64,000 nucleotides of DNA from Histoplasma ohiense (lineage: Eukaryota; Ascomycota; Eurotiomycetes; Onygenales; Ajellomycetaceae): assembly GCA_017607445.1 (NCBI GenBank), contig JAEVHH010000005.1:3043001-3107000 (forward strand). The letters run 5' to 3'. Positions 22,800 through 35,262 of the stretch are shown piece after piece (within the stretch, counting starts at the first letter, position 1; the number at the start of each line of letters is the position of its first letter). Under the pieces are notes generated by a model that searched no databases, was not told the DNA's origin, and worked only from the letters and a program-made list of their open reading frames with translations. A program made the position numbers and the translations under genes.

Positions 22800-25574
22800 A
22801 ATATATTCTGTCCGCTTTTGTTGCAAGCAAGCAAAGATCAGAAGATATGGCCGTTCCTATATGTCCCTAGCTCACCATGCGTGTAACAATCGACAAGCTT
22901 CGGGAAGGCGAGCAAGAAACAGTTTTGAAAGGGAAGAGTAGTATTGGGTATCCTTAATATATCCTATCCATAGCTGGGAATAAAAGCAAGTTGGGCAACG
23001 TATCAGGACATGGTGTAGGTTTTAAAGATGTTGTGCAGGTATATCTGCCAAATTTTTCTCTGGTAGTTTCCATCCCTTACTTCAAAGGCATATGCAGGAC
23101 TCTGGAGGCGATAAACCTGACCATAGTTTTGCCGGGGTTACCCATTATGTCCAGTTTATTATTAGCAAGTTAGTTTGATGGTACATATTCTCTAATAAGT
23201 TCCACGGTGTTCCCATGTATCAACCCGATGCGTTCTGCTTCCTGGACGCAGGGTTCGTAGCTGAAGAAAGTCGTGCAGCTTATTTGAATAACAGGGTTGT
23301 TAGGCTTGAGTGCCCAGTGCCACGGAAAAAGTGTCCCAATTGTATTTCACACGCTGGACGCCATCCTCATGGTGGGTGATGAAGTGATACCGTAAAATGC
23401 AGCGTGACCATCGGGGAATCGAGTGTAGAAGAAAAAGAGGATAAATAGTCCATCCAAAATTGGACGAAGAAAAATATTCAGAAAGCAAAAATTATATTCT
23501 ATTCAGAACAGAATTGGCCGTGTACACAGACGGAGAAACAAACAAAGAATAATAGATAAGAAAAAAACATAAAATAGGTTTAAACAGGCGAGACGGGTGC
23601 AGAGGTCACTTTGATTCGAGCAAGTAGCCGAAAGCGAAAAGCGTTTGCCAGTGCAAAAATGCAGATGTTGATTGAGTTGTTTGCTTCTTGCTGATCAAAG
23701 CACAGAGCAAACATCTGCCGCTGTCACTCGTAAAACGGCATTTACCACATGAATCGCTGTCGTGATGCTCAGTAAAAGCTCCAGTGCAAATAGGTGTAAT
23801 ATGTACCAGCAAGAGATGATGAGACCTAAGGCACTACAACACCAAAACTGCTCCCGCGTGAGGATCTTGGCGATGACCGCGGCAAAACGCTCATTCAAAC
23901 GTCAGATTGGAATGATATGCTAGCATTCCACTCCAGGTGATATAATTTAAATCACTGCAGTAACTTGAAAATAATATATTCCAAGAAAGGGGCCTGTGAG
24001 GAGAAGTAAAAATGACGGGTTCTAGATTGTGTCTTCTTCAGATCGGTTTGGTTTGGTTGATGATATGTATCATTGTGTGTTCTACCGTGATTGGAGGAAT
24101 TCAACGGCTTCCAGGAAAAGGAACGCACAGGACGCTACCAGGACGGCTAAATATTGTTTTCAGTTCCCAGGGCTTTTATGAAGAAACAGTGTATGTAAGA
24201 TATATTCCACTTATATGTATGTGCCATTTATAAGCGATGTGAAACCACGGGACAGCTGGGACAAATAAGCGCGGAGTCCTGTTGAAGATTTATGTTTCAC
24301 CAAGGAGAATCAAGTTATGCTTTGCCATGCCAGTCAGAAAATGGTTCTCATGCTAAATTCTTCGTATACACCGTTTCGAAAATGTTCGTGTCCACATGGA
24401 CAAAAAGAAAACCCTGTAGATTAGCTAATCTAAACGATGAGGAAATATTGAAATCAACAGGTTGGGGTCCTGCTGGATCCCGGGAAGCGGGAAGCTCCCC
24501 TGGAAGGTTAATGTATATTACAGCCTCATGCATGAGGCTTGAATGGACTGATGGTAAGACCCATCAAACAGCATTGCTGTCATTAGCCCCCATAGATTGC
24601 CCGGCCCGCCCTCCACGTGCACGCAGCAATCGCAAAACATACAAGATGAAATGGTTGGGGTTAAACATATTAGAAAATCTCATGCGAGTAAACAGGGTTT
24701 CAACGGTCGGTGAAACGGTTGAAAGCTGAATATTTATTGAGGCGAACCAGGACTGTACTGAGGTAAGGCCCTTCATTGAACACGAGGGACATTTTCTTCT
24801 TTTCGGCTTTTTTCCTTTTTAAAAAATAGTTTGACTTGCATTGACCCTCTGTCAATCAAAAGTATGTGACGAACGGTTGACATCTCGCGCCGCTGCAATT
24901 GGAATTGGGAGGGCCATCAGTATTGGAGTCGGAACGGTATTCCGCGAGAGGGCAGGACAACAAACAACTCTCGAATTCATAGATATACACCGTCTTAAAT
25001 GAACTCGTCAGGTATAAATGAAACGTGGGAGTCTCATAGCATGCTTACAAAATTGTTTGAGAACCCTCATCGGGATAACCCGCCCAGCAAGAGCGGAAGA
25101 AAGGCATTTGCTAAAGGGTTAATAGATAGTTGAGCAGATAACCGATCATATATGTAAACACAGATCATCATAAAACATCATAGAATACCATATTGTTCCA
25201 TGTTGTAACATATCTTGCGAGAATATAAAATACAGAAGATGGAAAATCGGGGATAGGTCATCGCGGCACGGCAGAAACAGTGCAGCCCCAGTCTGATTGG
25301 CCTAGCCCAAAGCGGCCAAATCCGCACCGTCGTCATTCCGAGATAACTCCAAGCTCTGCTTGAGCCTGAGCCTCACTTCCTCACCTCCTCACACGAAAAC
25401 ATCGCGAATCCCGCGAACCCCGGAAACAACCACGCCTTGAAGCAAGCTTCTGCACCGCGAACTATATAGCGATATGACTCACGTCCTTCCCACACCCAAT
25501 TTCACAATTAACACATCCCATGACTGAAGTAATCAGTTGCCTCACTCTTACCCTAGCTCGATATCTTCGCGACC
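22800..25574. other. Long divergent spacer
   Basis: About 2.8 kb between the divergent Zn2Cys6 and PPIL4 genes. Small open frames (24012-24233, 24292-24729 plus; 23300-23898 minus) lack domains and splice support. An 18-bp perfect palindrome lies at 24522-24539. Long upstream regions are common for fungal regulators, so this may be their promoter. Confidence 0.5.
24522..24539. repeat. 18-bp perfect palindrome
   Basis: AGCCTCATGCATGAGGCT is its own reverse complement with no spacer. It could be a dimeric protein site or chance. Confidence 0.6.
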
Positions 25575-27138
25575 ATGAGCGTCATCTTGGAGACTTCCTT
25601 AGGTGATATCGTTATAGATCTTTTGATCGATTCTTCCCCCAAAGCTTGTGAGAAGTAAGTGGGAAGCCCTGCCTATAACCCTGTCCTCGGTATTTTACGT
25701 CTCCCATGTTGTACAAAAGTGAAGTGGCTGAAGGGGAAACTAAGATTTCCAAACCATTGCGATCTAGTTTTTTGAAGTTATGCAAGGTCAAGTATTACAA
25801 TTTTTCACCGGTATACAACGTCCAGAAGAATTTCTCCTTCCAAACTGGCGACCCTATTGGCCCTGACTCCAAAGATAGCGATGGAGGGTCTTCTATCTGG
25901 GGCCTCCTCAATGGGCCTTCGCGAAGAACATTTCTAATCGAGTTGCCGCCCAAGATGAAGCATGCAGAACGTGGCACGGTTAGCATGGCTACGGTCCCTT
26001 CCACAAAAGATCCTGACGAGCGCCTTGCCGCCAGTCAGTTCATCATAACTCTTGGAGATAATCTGGACTATCTCGATGGGAAAGCTGCTATATTCGGGAA
26101 GGTGGTAGAGGGATTCGATGTCTTGGAGAAGATTAATGATGCGTTCATTGATGATAAGGGGCGTCCACTTAAAGATATCCGAATTCGGCATACGGTGATC
26201 TTAGACGACCCATTTGATGACCCTCCAGGTCTTGTGGTACCCGCAGAAAGCCCGCTCCCTTCGAAGGCGCAACTGGCGACGGTAATGATTGCAGACGATG
26301 AAGAGTTGGACGAAAACATTGATGAGGAGGCGGTGGAAAAGCTACGGCGGGAACGCGAGGCTCGGGCGCAGGCGTTAACCTTAGAAATGGTTGGGGATTT
26401 GCCGTTTGCTGAGGTTAAGCCACCAGAGAACGTGCTCTTCGTATGCAAACTAAATCCTGTAACTCAAGGTACGTGGTCACATTTTTTCTTTACGCTCTTG
26501 TAGTGACCGCCAGACCAAACTAACCGCAATAGATGAGGATCTTCATCTCATTTTTAGTCGATTTGGACCGATCCTCTCCTGTGAGGTGATAAGGGATAAG
26601 CGGACCGGCGACAGTCTGCAGTATGCATTTATCGAATTTGAGAACCAAAAAGACTGTGAACAAGCTTATTTTAAAATGCAAGGTGTTTTGATTGATGACC
26701 ATCGAATCCACGTCGACTTCTCTCAAAGTGTGAGTTCGCCTGCTACCATGCTACAACGTACTTTGTATGCCAGCTTGTTGATTTTCCACCTAGGTTTCGA
26801 AATTATCAGACAGTTGGCGAAATGCCACAAATTCCAAGAGAGCCAGTCAACGGGGTGGGTTTGGGGGAATATCCGGCTTAGAGAAGCGGCGTCAATACAG
26901 AGCTTCTGAGGCGCCAGGACGAGATGGCTATGGAATGGTATTCGATAAAGAGGATATGCGCAGGAGGGGGGATATTGAATCTTACAGGCGTTCTCGGAGT
27001 CGAAGCCCAGCCAGACGACATAGACATCGGAGCAGGTCTCCATCGCGTCGCCGGTATGAAGATGATGGTGTTGGACGGTACCGACAGAGCAAGGACTCCT
27101 GGAGATACAAGCGGGAAAGCGAAGGGCGTCCGCGGTGA
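25575..27138 (+). CDS. cyp6: Peptidyl-prolyl isomerase-like 4 (cyclophilin + RRM + RS tail)
   Basis: Four exons: 25575-25654, 25768-26468, 26533-26729 and 26794-27138, total 440 aa. Residues 1 to about 165 are a cyclophilin domain (SVILETSLGDIVIDL, then NFLKLCKVKYYNFSPVYNVQ, FSFQTGDPIG, FIITLGDNLDYLDGKAAIFG). A charged linker follows. An RRM at about 240-325 has LFVCKLNPVT and YAFIEFENQKDCEQAYFKMQ. The tail carries SRSRSPARRHRHRSRSPSRR, an RS-type stretch. This order defines the PPIL4/Rct1 family, nuclear cyclophilins tied to spliceosome function and RNA polymerase II CTD regulation. The FHRI-type active-site Arg segment of catalytic cyclophilins is replaced by YNVQKNF, as in other PPIL4 proteins, so isomerase activity may be weak. 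Confidence 0.93.
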
Positions 27139-27667
27139 CAAATAGCCATCTCCTGTAAATTCAATGCCCGATGTGCAATATATTCTCTTTGTCATTTAAA
27201 AATTTGTCTCCGTAGAAAAGTTAAAACGGGAAATGTTCGCTCTGAAAGTTCCTGAGTTTTGAGCTGAACCGTGTTCGTTGCGCCACTGTGATTGAGCCAT
27301 CCAAGCAGCCAAGCCAGCAGGATCAGGCCAGGGTTGGGCTGGCTTGCGCCCACCATGTCTTAAAAGCGCGGCTGCTCAGCCTCTGGCACTATCGAATAAT
27401 TTTCATTTCTGTCTCTCCCCCTGGCAATGACCCTAACAGGGGAGTGAATGCTTGTTGGATTTGGCTGAAGCACCTGAAGTTCATGAACCCCGCACGCCAA
27501 AAATACATATTTGTTTGGTGGGGTTTCAGCTAAGGTTTCGCGTTTGTGCCATCCTTGAACTCCATTCCCTTTTTTGCTTGTTTTTTTGAAAATAAAACCA
27601 TCAATTAACCAGCACCCGAACCATTCTACCTTCTCCTGTATTACCAGCTAATTTGTAATTCGCTACA
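27139..27667. other. Spacer between PPIL4 gene and UAP1
   Basis: About 0.5 kb between tandem plus-strand genes. It holds the PPIL4 3' region and the UAP1 promoter. No gene seen. Confidence 0.55.
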
Positions 27668-29429
27668 ATGTCCATGCTCATGTCAAATATCAACGACCAC
27701 CTCCGCCTTGATGGAAAGGCAGACCCAGCTCTACCCCGCGAGCCAACGCGGGATGAGGTCAATGCCCTGAAACAAAAATACGAAAATGCAGGACAGGAGC
27801 AAGTGTTTGCCTTCTTCGATGAGCTGAAATCTGCCGAAAAAGCCCAACTCTTCCAGCAGCTTTCCAAGTTCGATCCAAACCGCATCAACGAGCTTGCCAA
27901 CAAAGCACTCAACCCTGCTGCCGCCTCACAGGACGGTAAAAATGCCACCCTCGAACCTCTACCAGAATCTTCGACGGCATCGATGATCGATTCAGATACC
28001 GATTGTCTACCGCGATTCTACGCATCCGGGCTACAATTGATTGCCGCCAACAAGGTAGCCGTTGTGCTGATGGCTGGCGGCCAGGGAACTCGGTTAGGCA
28101 GCGCTGCTCCAAAGGGTTGCTTTGATATTGGGCTGCCAAGCAAAAAGTCGCTTTTCCAGATACAGGCGGAGAGAATTATAAAGCTCCAAAAATTGGCCCG
28201 GGAGTCATCTGGCAAAGATAACGTGGTTATTCCGTGGTATGTAATGACCAGTGGGCCAACTCGACAGCCAACCCAGTCGTTCTTTGAGGAGCATAACTTC
28301 TTTGGCCTGGAGAAGAAAAACGTTATAATCTTTGAGCAAGGCGTGCTACCCTGCATATCTAACGAAGGCAAAATATTAATGGAAAGCAAGTCAAAGGTAT
28401 ATATATCATGTTTCCTTTTTTGGGGAGATTCTACCAGCCGTCTTCCTACGCTTCCCATGCCTTCCCCGTGCTTCCCATCGTGGTATTGTTATTTTCTTAT
28501 CCTAACTAACATGCATGATGCAAAATAGGTCGCCGTGGCACCTGACGGTAATGGTGGCATATACCAAGCGCTTTTAACGTGGGGCATCCGAACAGACATG
28601 AAGAATAGAGGCATCGAGCATATCCATGCTTACTGCGTCGACAATTGCCTTGTGAAGGTTGCCGACCCTATCTTCCTCGGTTTTGCGGCATCCAAGGGAG
28701 TTGACATCGCTACCAAAGTCGTACGCAAGCGGAATGCTACCGAGTCTGTCGGCCTGATCCTGTTGAGAAATGGAAAGCCAGATGTTGTGGAATACTCCGA
28801 AATAGACAAGGAAACCGCTGAAGCCCAGGATCCGAAACACCCTGACGTCCTCAAGTTCCGTGCAGCGAATATTGTGAACCATTACTACTCATTCCATTTC
28901 CTCGAATCCATCGAAGTCTGGGCACCCAACTTGCCACACCATGTTGCTCGCAAGAAAATCCCTTGCATCGATACTAAGACAGGGGATGTCATTAAACCCG
29001 AGAGACCCAATGGGATCAAATTAGAACAGTTTGTTTTCGACGTATTTCCATTACTGCCCCTTGACAAATTTGCATCCATTGAAGTTAAGCGGGAAGATGA
29101 ATTTTCGCCATTAAAAAACGCTCGGGGCAAAGGGGAGGATGACCCCGATACCAGCAAGAGGGATATCATGCGCCAGGGTGCGCGGTGGATTCGAGCTGCA
29201 GGCGGCGTTGTCGAGGCTGAATCGGATGAAACGTCTGGCGTTGAAGTTTCTCCTCTGATAAGCTACGTAAGAAGACGCCCTCCACTTTGTTTCTTCTATT
29301 ACACGGCCGGCCCTAAACAAACGCTGACCATAAAACTAATTCATATAGGCTGGAGAGGGACTGGACTTCCTGAAGGGCAGAACTATCAAGGCACCAGCGG
29401 TAATTGAACGCGAGACTGCAGGCGCTTGA
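27668..29429 (+). CDS. uap1: UDP-N-acetylglucosamine pyrophosphorylase
   Basis: Three exons: 27668-28396, 28529-29266 and 29349-29429, total 515 aa. The nucleotide-binding signature LMAGGQGTRLGSAAPKGC sits at about residues 134-151, followed by IPWYVMTSGPTR, then VAPDGNGGIYQAL right after intron 1 and ANIVNHYYSFHFLE. The enzyme joins UTP and GlcNAc-1-phosphate to give UDP-GlcNAc and pyrophosphate, the last step before chitin, N-glycans and GPI anchors. It is cytosolic and essential in fungi studied. Size is normal (yeast Qri1 477, human UAP1 about 505-522). Met1 and the in-frame Met3 and Met5 are close alternatives. All key residues I can recognise are present. Confidence 0.96.
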
Positions 29430-30671
29430 ATCAAACATCAAAATCGATTTCGGTAACAACACTCATTACGATACTTCCACGTAAAACAGCGTATTTCCAC
29501 AAGTCCGGCATTAATCGGACGATTGGGGAGGGTATTTGTTAGACATCCAGCATTATTTGACTACTGCACGAAGGGGAAAAACACCTATATTCTTTCTACT
29601 AACTAATATTTAACATCGCGGCAATTCAACGAAATATTTTCCAAGTAAAATAGTCATGTACCAGCATACAGCTGAACGTTAGTTAGAACAGTGCTGGAGA
29701 CATGGTCGGTCATATACGTGACAGTTTCATCTCAATCCTTTCTGATTCTCAAATTAAACCCTATCCCTAATTAATCCTACCAGCGTATTAGTAATATGTG
29801 TAGAATATGTGTGCTCCATAGTATGGGTCCATTCAAAACTGGGTGATGATCCACTCTCAAGAAGTAACCCCCGAATTTGGAACTGCCTTCTCCTGTTCAC
29901 TTTTACAAACGGAAATATCAGTTTAGCAGGTTTTTTGTTCTCCGATTCCCAGAGCCTTGGGAAGGAATCAGCGCTAATCCTGTTTCGGCATGGTCGGCAA
30001 GCTTCCAAAAGATTTTCTCATTTCTGCTTTCCCCAGCCCGACAACTTCTTTCTCGAGCTTGCAACCACATATTGACAACAGTTGTGTCTCTTTACACCCT
30101 GGAAGGATTTTTTCTGTGGCCTGGTGGGACCGGAGAGAAGAAGTGAGGGCTTTAGATTGGCGTGCCGAGTTGTCAGTAAGTTCCTCCCCCCCTTTATCAT
30201 CCCTTATTTTTTGCAAAAGCCGACCCTGATCATGGGGATTTATTCGAGAACACTCCCTGGCATTCATAGTACCTAGGGGAGCACGAATGCCACTGTAGTT
30301 CTCCAGGCTAACAAGACAGGCTATCAAGAACGCTGGACCGGAGCGTTGAGTGACGCTTTTTCGTTTTCGTTTTTCTTTCTTTTTTTTTGTGAAGGGACAG
30401 ATTTTTCTGAATTGTGAGTCCCTCTTGTCGCAAAGAGCTGTTGTGTGCGCATAAAGGTGCACGTTTTCTTTTCAATCTTGCCAGTTAGTGTTCCGTCGAT
30501 CTCGTTTCGCCTTCTTGTTGGACAGATAGGCAGCTTATCAATGCGACCCGAGAACATGCAACCTGCTACCCTTTCCCCAGCCTTGCGATACAATTTGCTT
30601 AAAGCTGCAGCCATACCCGATTAAACGTTTTCGGGCTAACAATTTAAACGACAGCCAGAGATCCTGCCGAG
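29430..30671. other. Spacer between UAP1 and GIS2-like gene
   Basis: About 1.2 kb. Minus-strand frames (29974-30462, 30324-30614) have no domain and are rich in simple sequence. Probably UAP1 3' region and the promoter/leader of the zinc-knuckle gene. Confidence 0.5.
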
Positions 30672-31822
30672 ATGTTGTCATCGCGCCGCGCATGCTACAA
30701 ATGTGGCAACATTGGCCATTATGCGGGTTAGTTGAGAAATAACCGGAAACCCCAGATTCTGCCGTAAAGTTGAGAACTTATGCTGATCCTAAAATATAGA
30801 GGTCTGCTCGTCTGCGGAACGCCTTTGCTATAACTGTAAGATCTCCCCCTTCGTCCTGTCCTTTATCCTACCACTCCTCCGGAGGCATTTTCTCTTCCTA
30901 GAATACAAGACTAATTGATTTCTTGTAGGCAAACAACCGGGTAAGATCCAATTTGCGAATGACGGAGACGATATCGAAATTAGTTTCATATAACTAAATC
31001 ATCGGTTTAGGACATGAGTCGAATGGTTGCCCGCGTCCTCGCACAACAGAAAGTAAGGAGGGCCTGGTCCTTTGCCCTAGTTTTCGATAGTGCAGAAGCA
31101 TAATAACTCTTTCCGTCCCGCAGCGAAACAGTGCTATCATTGCCAGGGTCTAGGACATGTGCAAGCTGACTGCCCTACTCTGCGCATCAGCGGAGGTGCC
31201 ACGGGCGGCCGCTGCTACATTTGCCATCTGCCCGGCCACTTGGCTGTAAGCGTTTCTCTGTTTCTTCTTCGGCATTCCCCCCTCCCTGTCAGCATGAAGC
31301 CTGTTTTGCTGACTAAGATATAGCGGACCTGCCCATCTGCCGGTATGCATGGTGCTGGGAGAGGCACTCCAGTTATCCGTGGCGGTTTCAACCCTGCCTT
31401 CCGTGGAGGATTCGCGGGGTATTCCAGAACCGCGATGTGCTACAAATGCGGCGGCCCGAACCACTTTGCACGGGATTGTCAGGCCCAAGCTATGAAATGC
31501 TATGCTTGTGGAAAATTGGTTAGTAATTCCCCTCCAAAGGGACTTCAACAAATGTCCAAGTGAATCAGAGGCAATGTGTTTATCGTTATCTAACAACATA
31601 CAGGGTCATATCTCTCGTGATTGCCCGGCTCCGAACGGTGGGCCGCTGAGCTCCGCAGGGAAAGTTTGTTACAAATGCTCTTTGGCTGGCCATATCTCTC
31701 GCGATTGCCCTACCAATACCAACGAAACCGTTGCTCCTAGTGCTGCGGAACCTACTACTGAAGTTGCTGCTGCGGATAGTGTTGCCCCCGCTGCTTCAGC
31801 ACCCACAACCGCAGTGGCTTAA
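30672..31822 (+). CDS. gis2: Seven-zinc-knuckle RNA-binding protein (GIS2/Byr3/CNBP family)
   Basis: Seven exons: 30672-30726, 30800-30835, 30929-30940, 31011-31052, 31124-31245, 31324-31518 and 31604-31822, total 226 aa. Seven CCHC knuckles (C-x2-C-x4-H-x4-C) can be read: CYKCGNIGHYAEVC, CYNCKQPGHESNGC, CYHCQGLGHVQADC, CYICHLPGHLARTC, CYKCGGPNHFARDC, CYACGKLGHISRDC and CYKCSLAGHISRDC. An RGG-like linker (GGFNPAFRGGFAGYSR) sits between knuckles 4 and 5, and the tail is Ala/Thr/Pro-rich. Family members bind single-stranded nucleic acid and affect translation of specific mRNAs and stress granules. Introns interrupt four of the knuckles, and exon 3 is only 12 nt. Confidence 0.93.
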
Positions 31823-33245
31823 AGTCAATTTCCCTAGACATCATTTCCCTATACATCCCATCTCACCCTTCAATCGATCAAACTCATGTGATGGAACTCA
31901 CCACTTCTCTATTTTTCTTTCTCTTTGCTTTCCCTTTGTATCTCTCTAGCCGAATTCTGCCCACTATTGCTAAACTTACTCCTATTATTTCTTCTTTTTC
32001 CCTTGAAATATTTTGCACATATTACGTCTCCCATGTCAGATTCTCCAGACTACGGGGTGAGGTCTTTATATATACGATTTGCCAACGAAAAGGTTTTCAC
32101 GACGCAAACACAAAGAATTTCTTTGATCCGGAATTCGGCATCTGGTTTTATTTACATAATAAGCCCCATGAAACGGCGCCAATTGGCTAACAAGGTTGGG
32201 GGACATTAAAAATAAAAGGGGTTGGGGAAGGAACAACTTTCAATCTGACTTTCCTCTCTCCGCAGGGAAATCTGTGAGAAGGAATCGAAAAATATATTTT
32301 GGCAAGGCCAATGAATGGTGGACGAGAAAAGGAGGATTTGGGTTTGTTAAGTATTCAAGTTCCTCCAAAGTTGTAACGGGGTCGTGGATTTATGATATTA
32401 AATTGTCGGTAACTGGACCACCCCCCTCGCCTTTATTTTTCTTTGCTTTTATTTTTACTCCCTTTTAACCCGAAAACCCTTCCCAAATATAAGCGTGGGG
32501 GGCCTCTCTTCCCTCTTTCTATGGAACATGGCGTGGTCATTTATTCTACATTTATGGTCTTGTTTTATTTTATTAAAACGCCAACTTTCCTCACCTTGTT
32601 TCTCTCTTCTCTTCTTATGTCTCGTCTGGGATCCAAAAAGCAAGGCTGGCATTTTCCTTCTGTAACATTATACCAGGCGTCAAATTTGCTGGCGGTTGTG
32701 TGTCAACAGAATAACCAGGGAAGGGGTGAGAAAGGAAAGGAAATGCTCGTCCGGATTGAAATTTTCATAGGAGCCTCGCTAACTATGAATTAAATTGGTT
32801 CTTTCTATATATTCATTTTCCTATGCATATACATGCATATGCACATGAGAAGCAAAGTGAGCAGACTTGTGTCAAACTGCTTTGTTCTTTTATCTCTCCG
32901 CTGCACAGTATTAGATGTCCCAGCGGAATATCCTTCGCGGGCGGAATGAGGCTGAATTCTACGCGCCCTCCGCTCCTGATCGGGAAATCCTCGTGACTCG
33001 CGGAGGCTCTGCCTCGACACAACCAACCCCTTTTGAGTTCTCCCTTTCTCGCTCTCTCTTCCCGTCTTGAAGAATGTCCACCAGCCATCTATCGATATCA
33101 GTTTATCACTTTGTCGCTCTAGACTACTTCCACAATCTTACTGCATTGTAGGTTGCCATATCTGCAAGCTCGTTAAATATTTTTTTTCCGATCCAAAATC
33201 TCCATTTACGGACGACGGTAGATAGCTCAGTAGCAAGCAAAAGCC
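31823..33245. other. Spacer between GIS2-like gene and DMC1
   Basis: About 1.4 kb, T- and A-rich. ORF-like frames here have simple composition and no domain. Nothing else recognised. Confidence 0.5.
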
Positions 33246-34993
33246 ATGCCTGCGTCGAATGCCAGCGACGAGTTTGATGATGTGAGAAAGAACCTTGATT
33301 CCCATCGCGGTTGAGGTACTATCGAAGAGGCCACATTCGATTAACCCTACATCTATCCATTGTTCTACAGGATGTCTTCATCGTCGATATCGACGGTATC
33401 CAAGCTCATGGTTAGTTCCTACCTCCTCTTCTCAGTTCTCAGGCCATTTTCATACCAGAAGGATAAAAACAGCGCAGCTAACAGCAATTTTATGGTGGTC
33501 CTCGTGTGTTAAGGGGTGGGAGCTGCAGATATTACGAAACTGAAAGCTAATGGATTTTATACTGTTGCTGTATGGGATTAGTTTCCAAATCTCATTCACT
33601 ATTCTCCTTCCCTTACCTTTTAATTAATGATGGCAGTCCCACTACTCTTATTTTGCACGTCTTAATGGTATTTGAAATTAGTAAAAGACTAACATTCGTG
33701 GCAATGGAAATGGGGATGATCGGATATATTCTAGTCTGTTCATGGAGCCACGAGAAAGACGCTGTTGAAAATCAGGGGCTTCAGTGAAGTCAAGGTAGAG
33801 AAAATTAAAGAGGCTATTCAGAAATGCCAGGTATGTACCTCTCTTCCAAAATTGTTTCGCTCGTCCAGCGGTTGCTGCTGGTGGCATAGGGAAATCTATT
33901 TTTTTTTTCTTTTTTTTTGACTAACATGGACATACACGTAGCCCTCAGCTTCTGGTTTCATAACTGCAATGGAACTAGGCCACCAGAGGAAGCGAGTTGT
34001 AAAAATTTCCACAGGGAGCAAGCAATTCGACTCTATCTTGGCAGGGTGTGTTTAGCATTATCCCGAGCGTGAAGGTTCCTTGAGTAGAGACATTGACTCA
34101 AGCCTCTGTGCAGTGGATTTCAGAGCATGAGTATCAGCGAGGTATATGGCGAGTTTCGCTGTGGTAAAACACAGCTTTCCCACACGATGTCCGTCATGGC
34201 TCAGCTGCCAAAGGACATGGGCGGTGCGGAAGGAAAGGTGGCCTATATCGATACAGAAGGCACATTCCGGCCTGAAAGAATCGCACAAATTGCGGAGCGG
34301 TTTGGTGTTGACCCTGATTCCGCGTTGGAGAATATTGCGTATGCTAGAGCACTGAACAGCGAGCACCAGCTGGAACTTCTGAACACACTGTCAAGGGAGT
34401 TTGTGGGTGGTGAGTACCGCCTATTGATCATCGATAGCATAATGAATTGTTTCCGCGTCGATTACTGTGGGCGTGGGGAACTGGCGGATCGACAGCAAAA
34501 GTTGAACCAGTTCTTAATGAAACTCGCGCACATGGCAGAAGGTGTGTATGACGATATCGCTCTGCATCTTCCATGGACTGTCTTGGCTCACAATTCGCGC
34601 TCCAGAATTTAACGTTTGCGTTTTGATGGTATGCGCCTCGAAGAACAGAGAAAGTTTAGCTCTTGGTATTCATGCTTATCCCACAACACAGACAAATCAG
34701 GTACAGAGCGATCCTGGCGCGAGTGCTCTTTTTGCAGGCGCAGATGGACGCAAACCGGTTGGAGGGCATATCTTAGCACACGCTTCAACCACTCGAGTCT
34801 TGCTTCGGAAAGGTCGAGGTGATGAAAGAGTCGCAAAGATCCAAGATTCTCCAGGTAATAATTTGACCAAAGATATCAAAAAACAAGTGTCATGATATGT
34901 TTTATTCACTATGGTTTTTTCACAGATTGTCCGGAGCGTGAGGCCATCTACGTGATCACGAATGGAGGGATCAATGATCCAGACAAGATCTAA
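33246..34993 (+). CDS. dmc1: Meiotic recombinase Dmc1
   Basis: Nine exons: 33246-33281, 33371-33410, 33514-33569, 33735-33830, 33942-34045, 34114-34541, 34606-34628, 34692-34854 and 34926-34993. They join to 337 aa with all phases closing. The N-terminal helix-hairpin-helix region reads GVGAADITKLKANGFYTVA, then SVHGATRKTLLKIRGFSEVK. The ATPase core has Walker A GEFRCGKT at residues 122-129 and Walker B LLIIDSIMN; GADGRKPVGGHILAHASTTR and the C-terminus INDPDKI are typical. GEFRCGKT and SMSISEVYGEF favour Dmc1 over Rad51. Dmc1 forms filaments on single-stranded DNA and pairs homologues in meiosis. The frame is intact, which suggests retained meiotic capacity. Exon 7 is only 23 nt. Confidence 0.94.
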
Positions 34994-35262
34994 ACTCGAG
35001 GTTTCAGACGGTAACCAACTGCGTAGAAATAAATTCACAATCTTACATGCTGTTTGATTTCGTGTCTTATCCATCCATGCAATGTCTTTTAACTTTCAAG
35101 GAACCTGTATTGAAAATTACGGAGTACAAGGGGAAGGATTAGCCGCAGCGCCAAGCTTTTGCTTTCATGTAAAATATCTTTATCTGAAAATTCATTGAAT
35201 TCACGAAAAATTATCCCAGATCAACATCGGAAAACGTAGCCAAGATATATTGAGCTACAACC

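Noticed and set aside
24292..24729. 145-codon plus-strand frame
   Set aside because: No recognisable motif and no neighbouring exons; overlaps a palindrome and low-complexity sequence.
29974..30462. 162-codon minus-strand frame
   Set aside because: Overlaps simple K/R-rich sequence derived from T/C-rich DNA; no domain seen.
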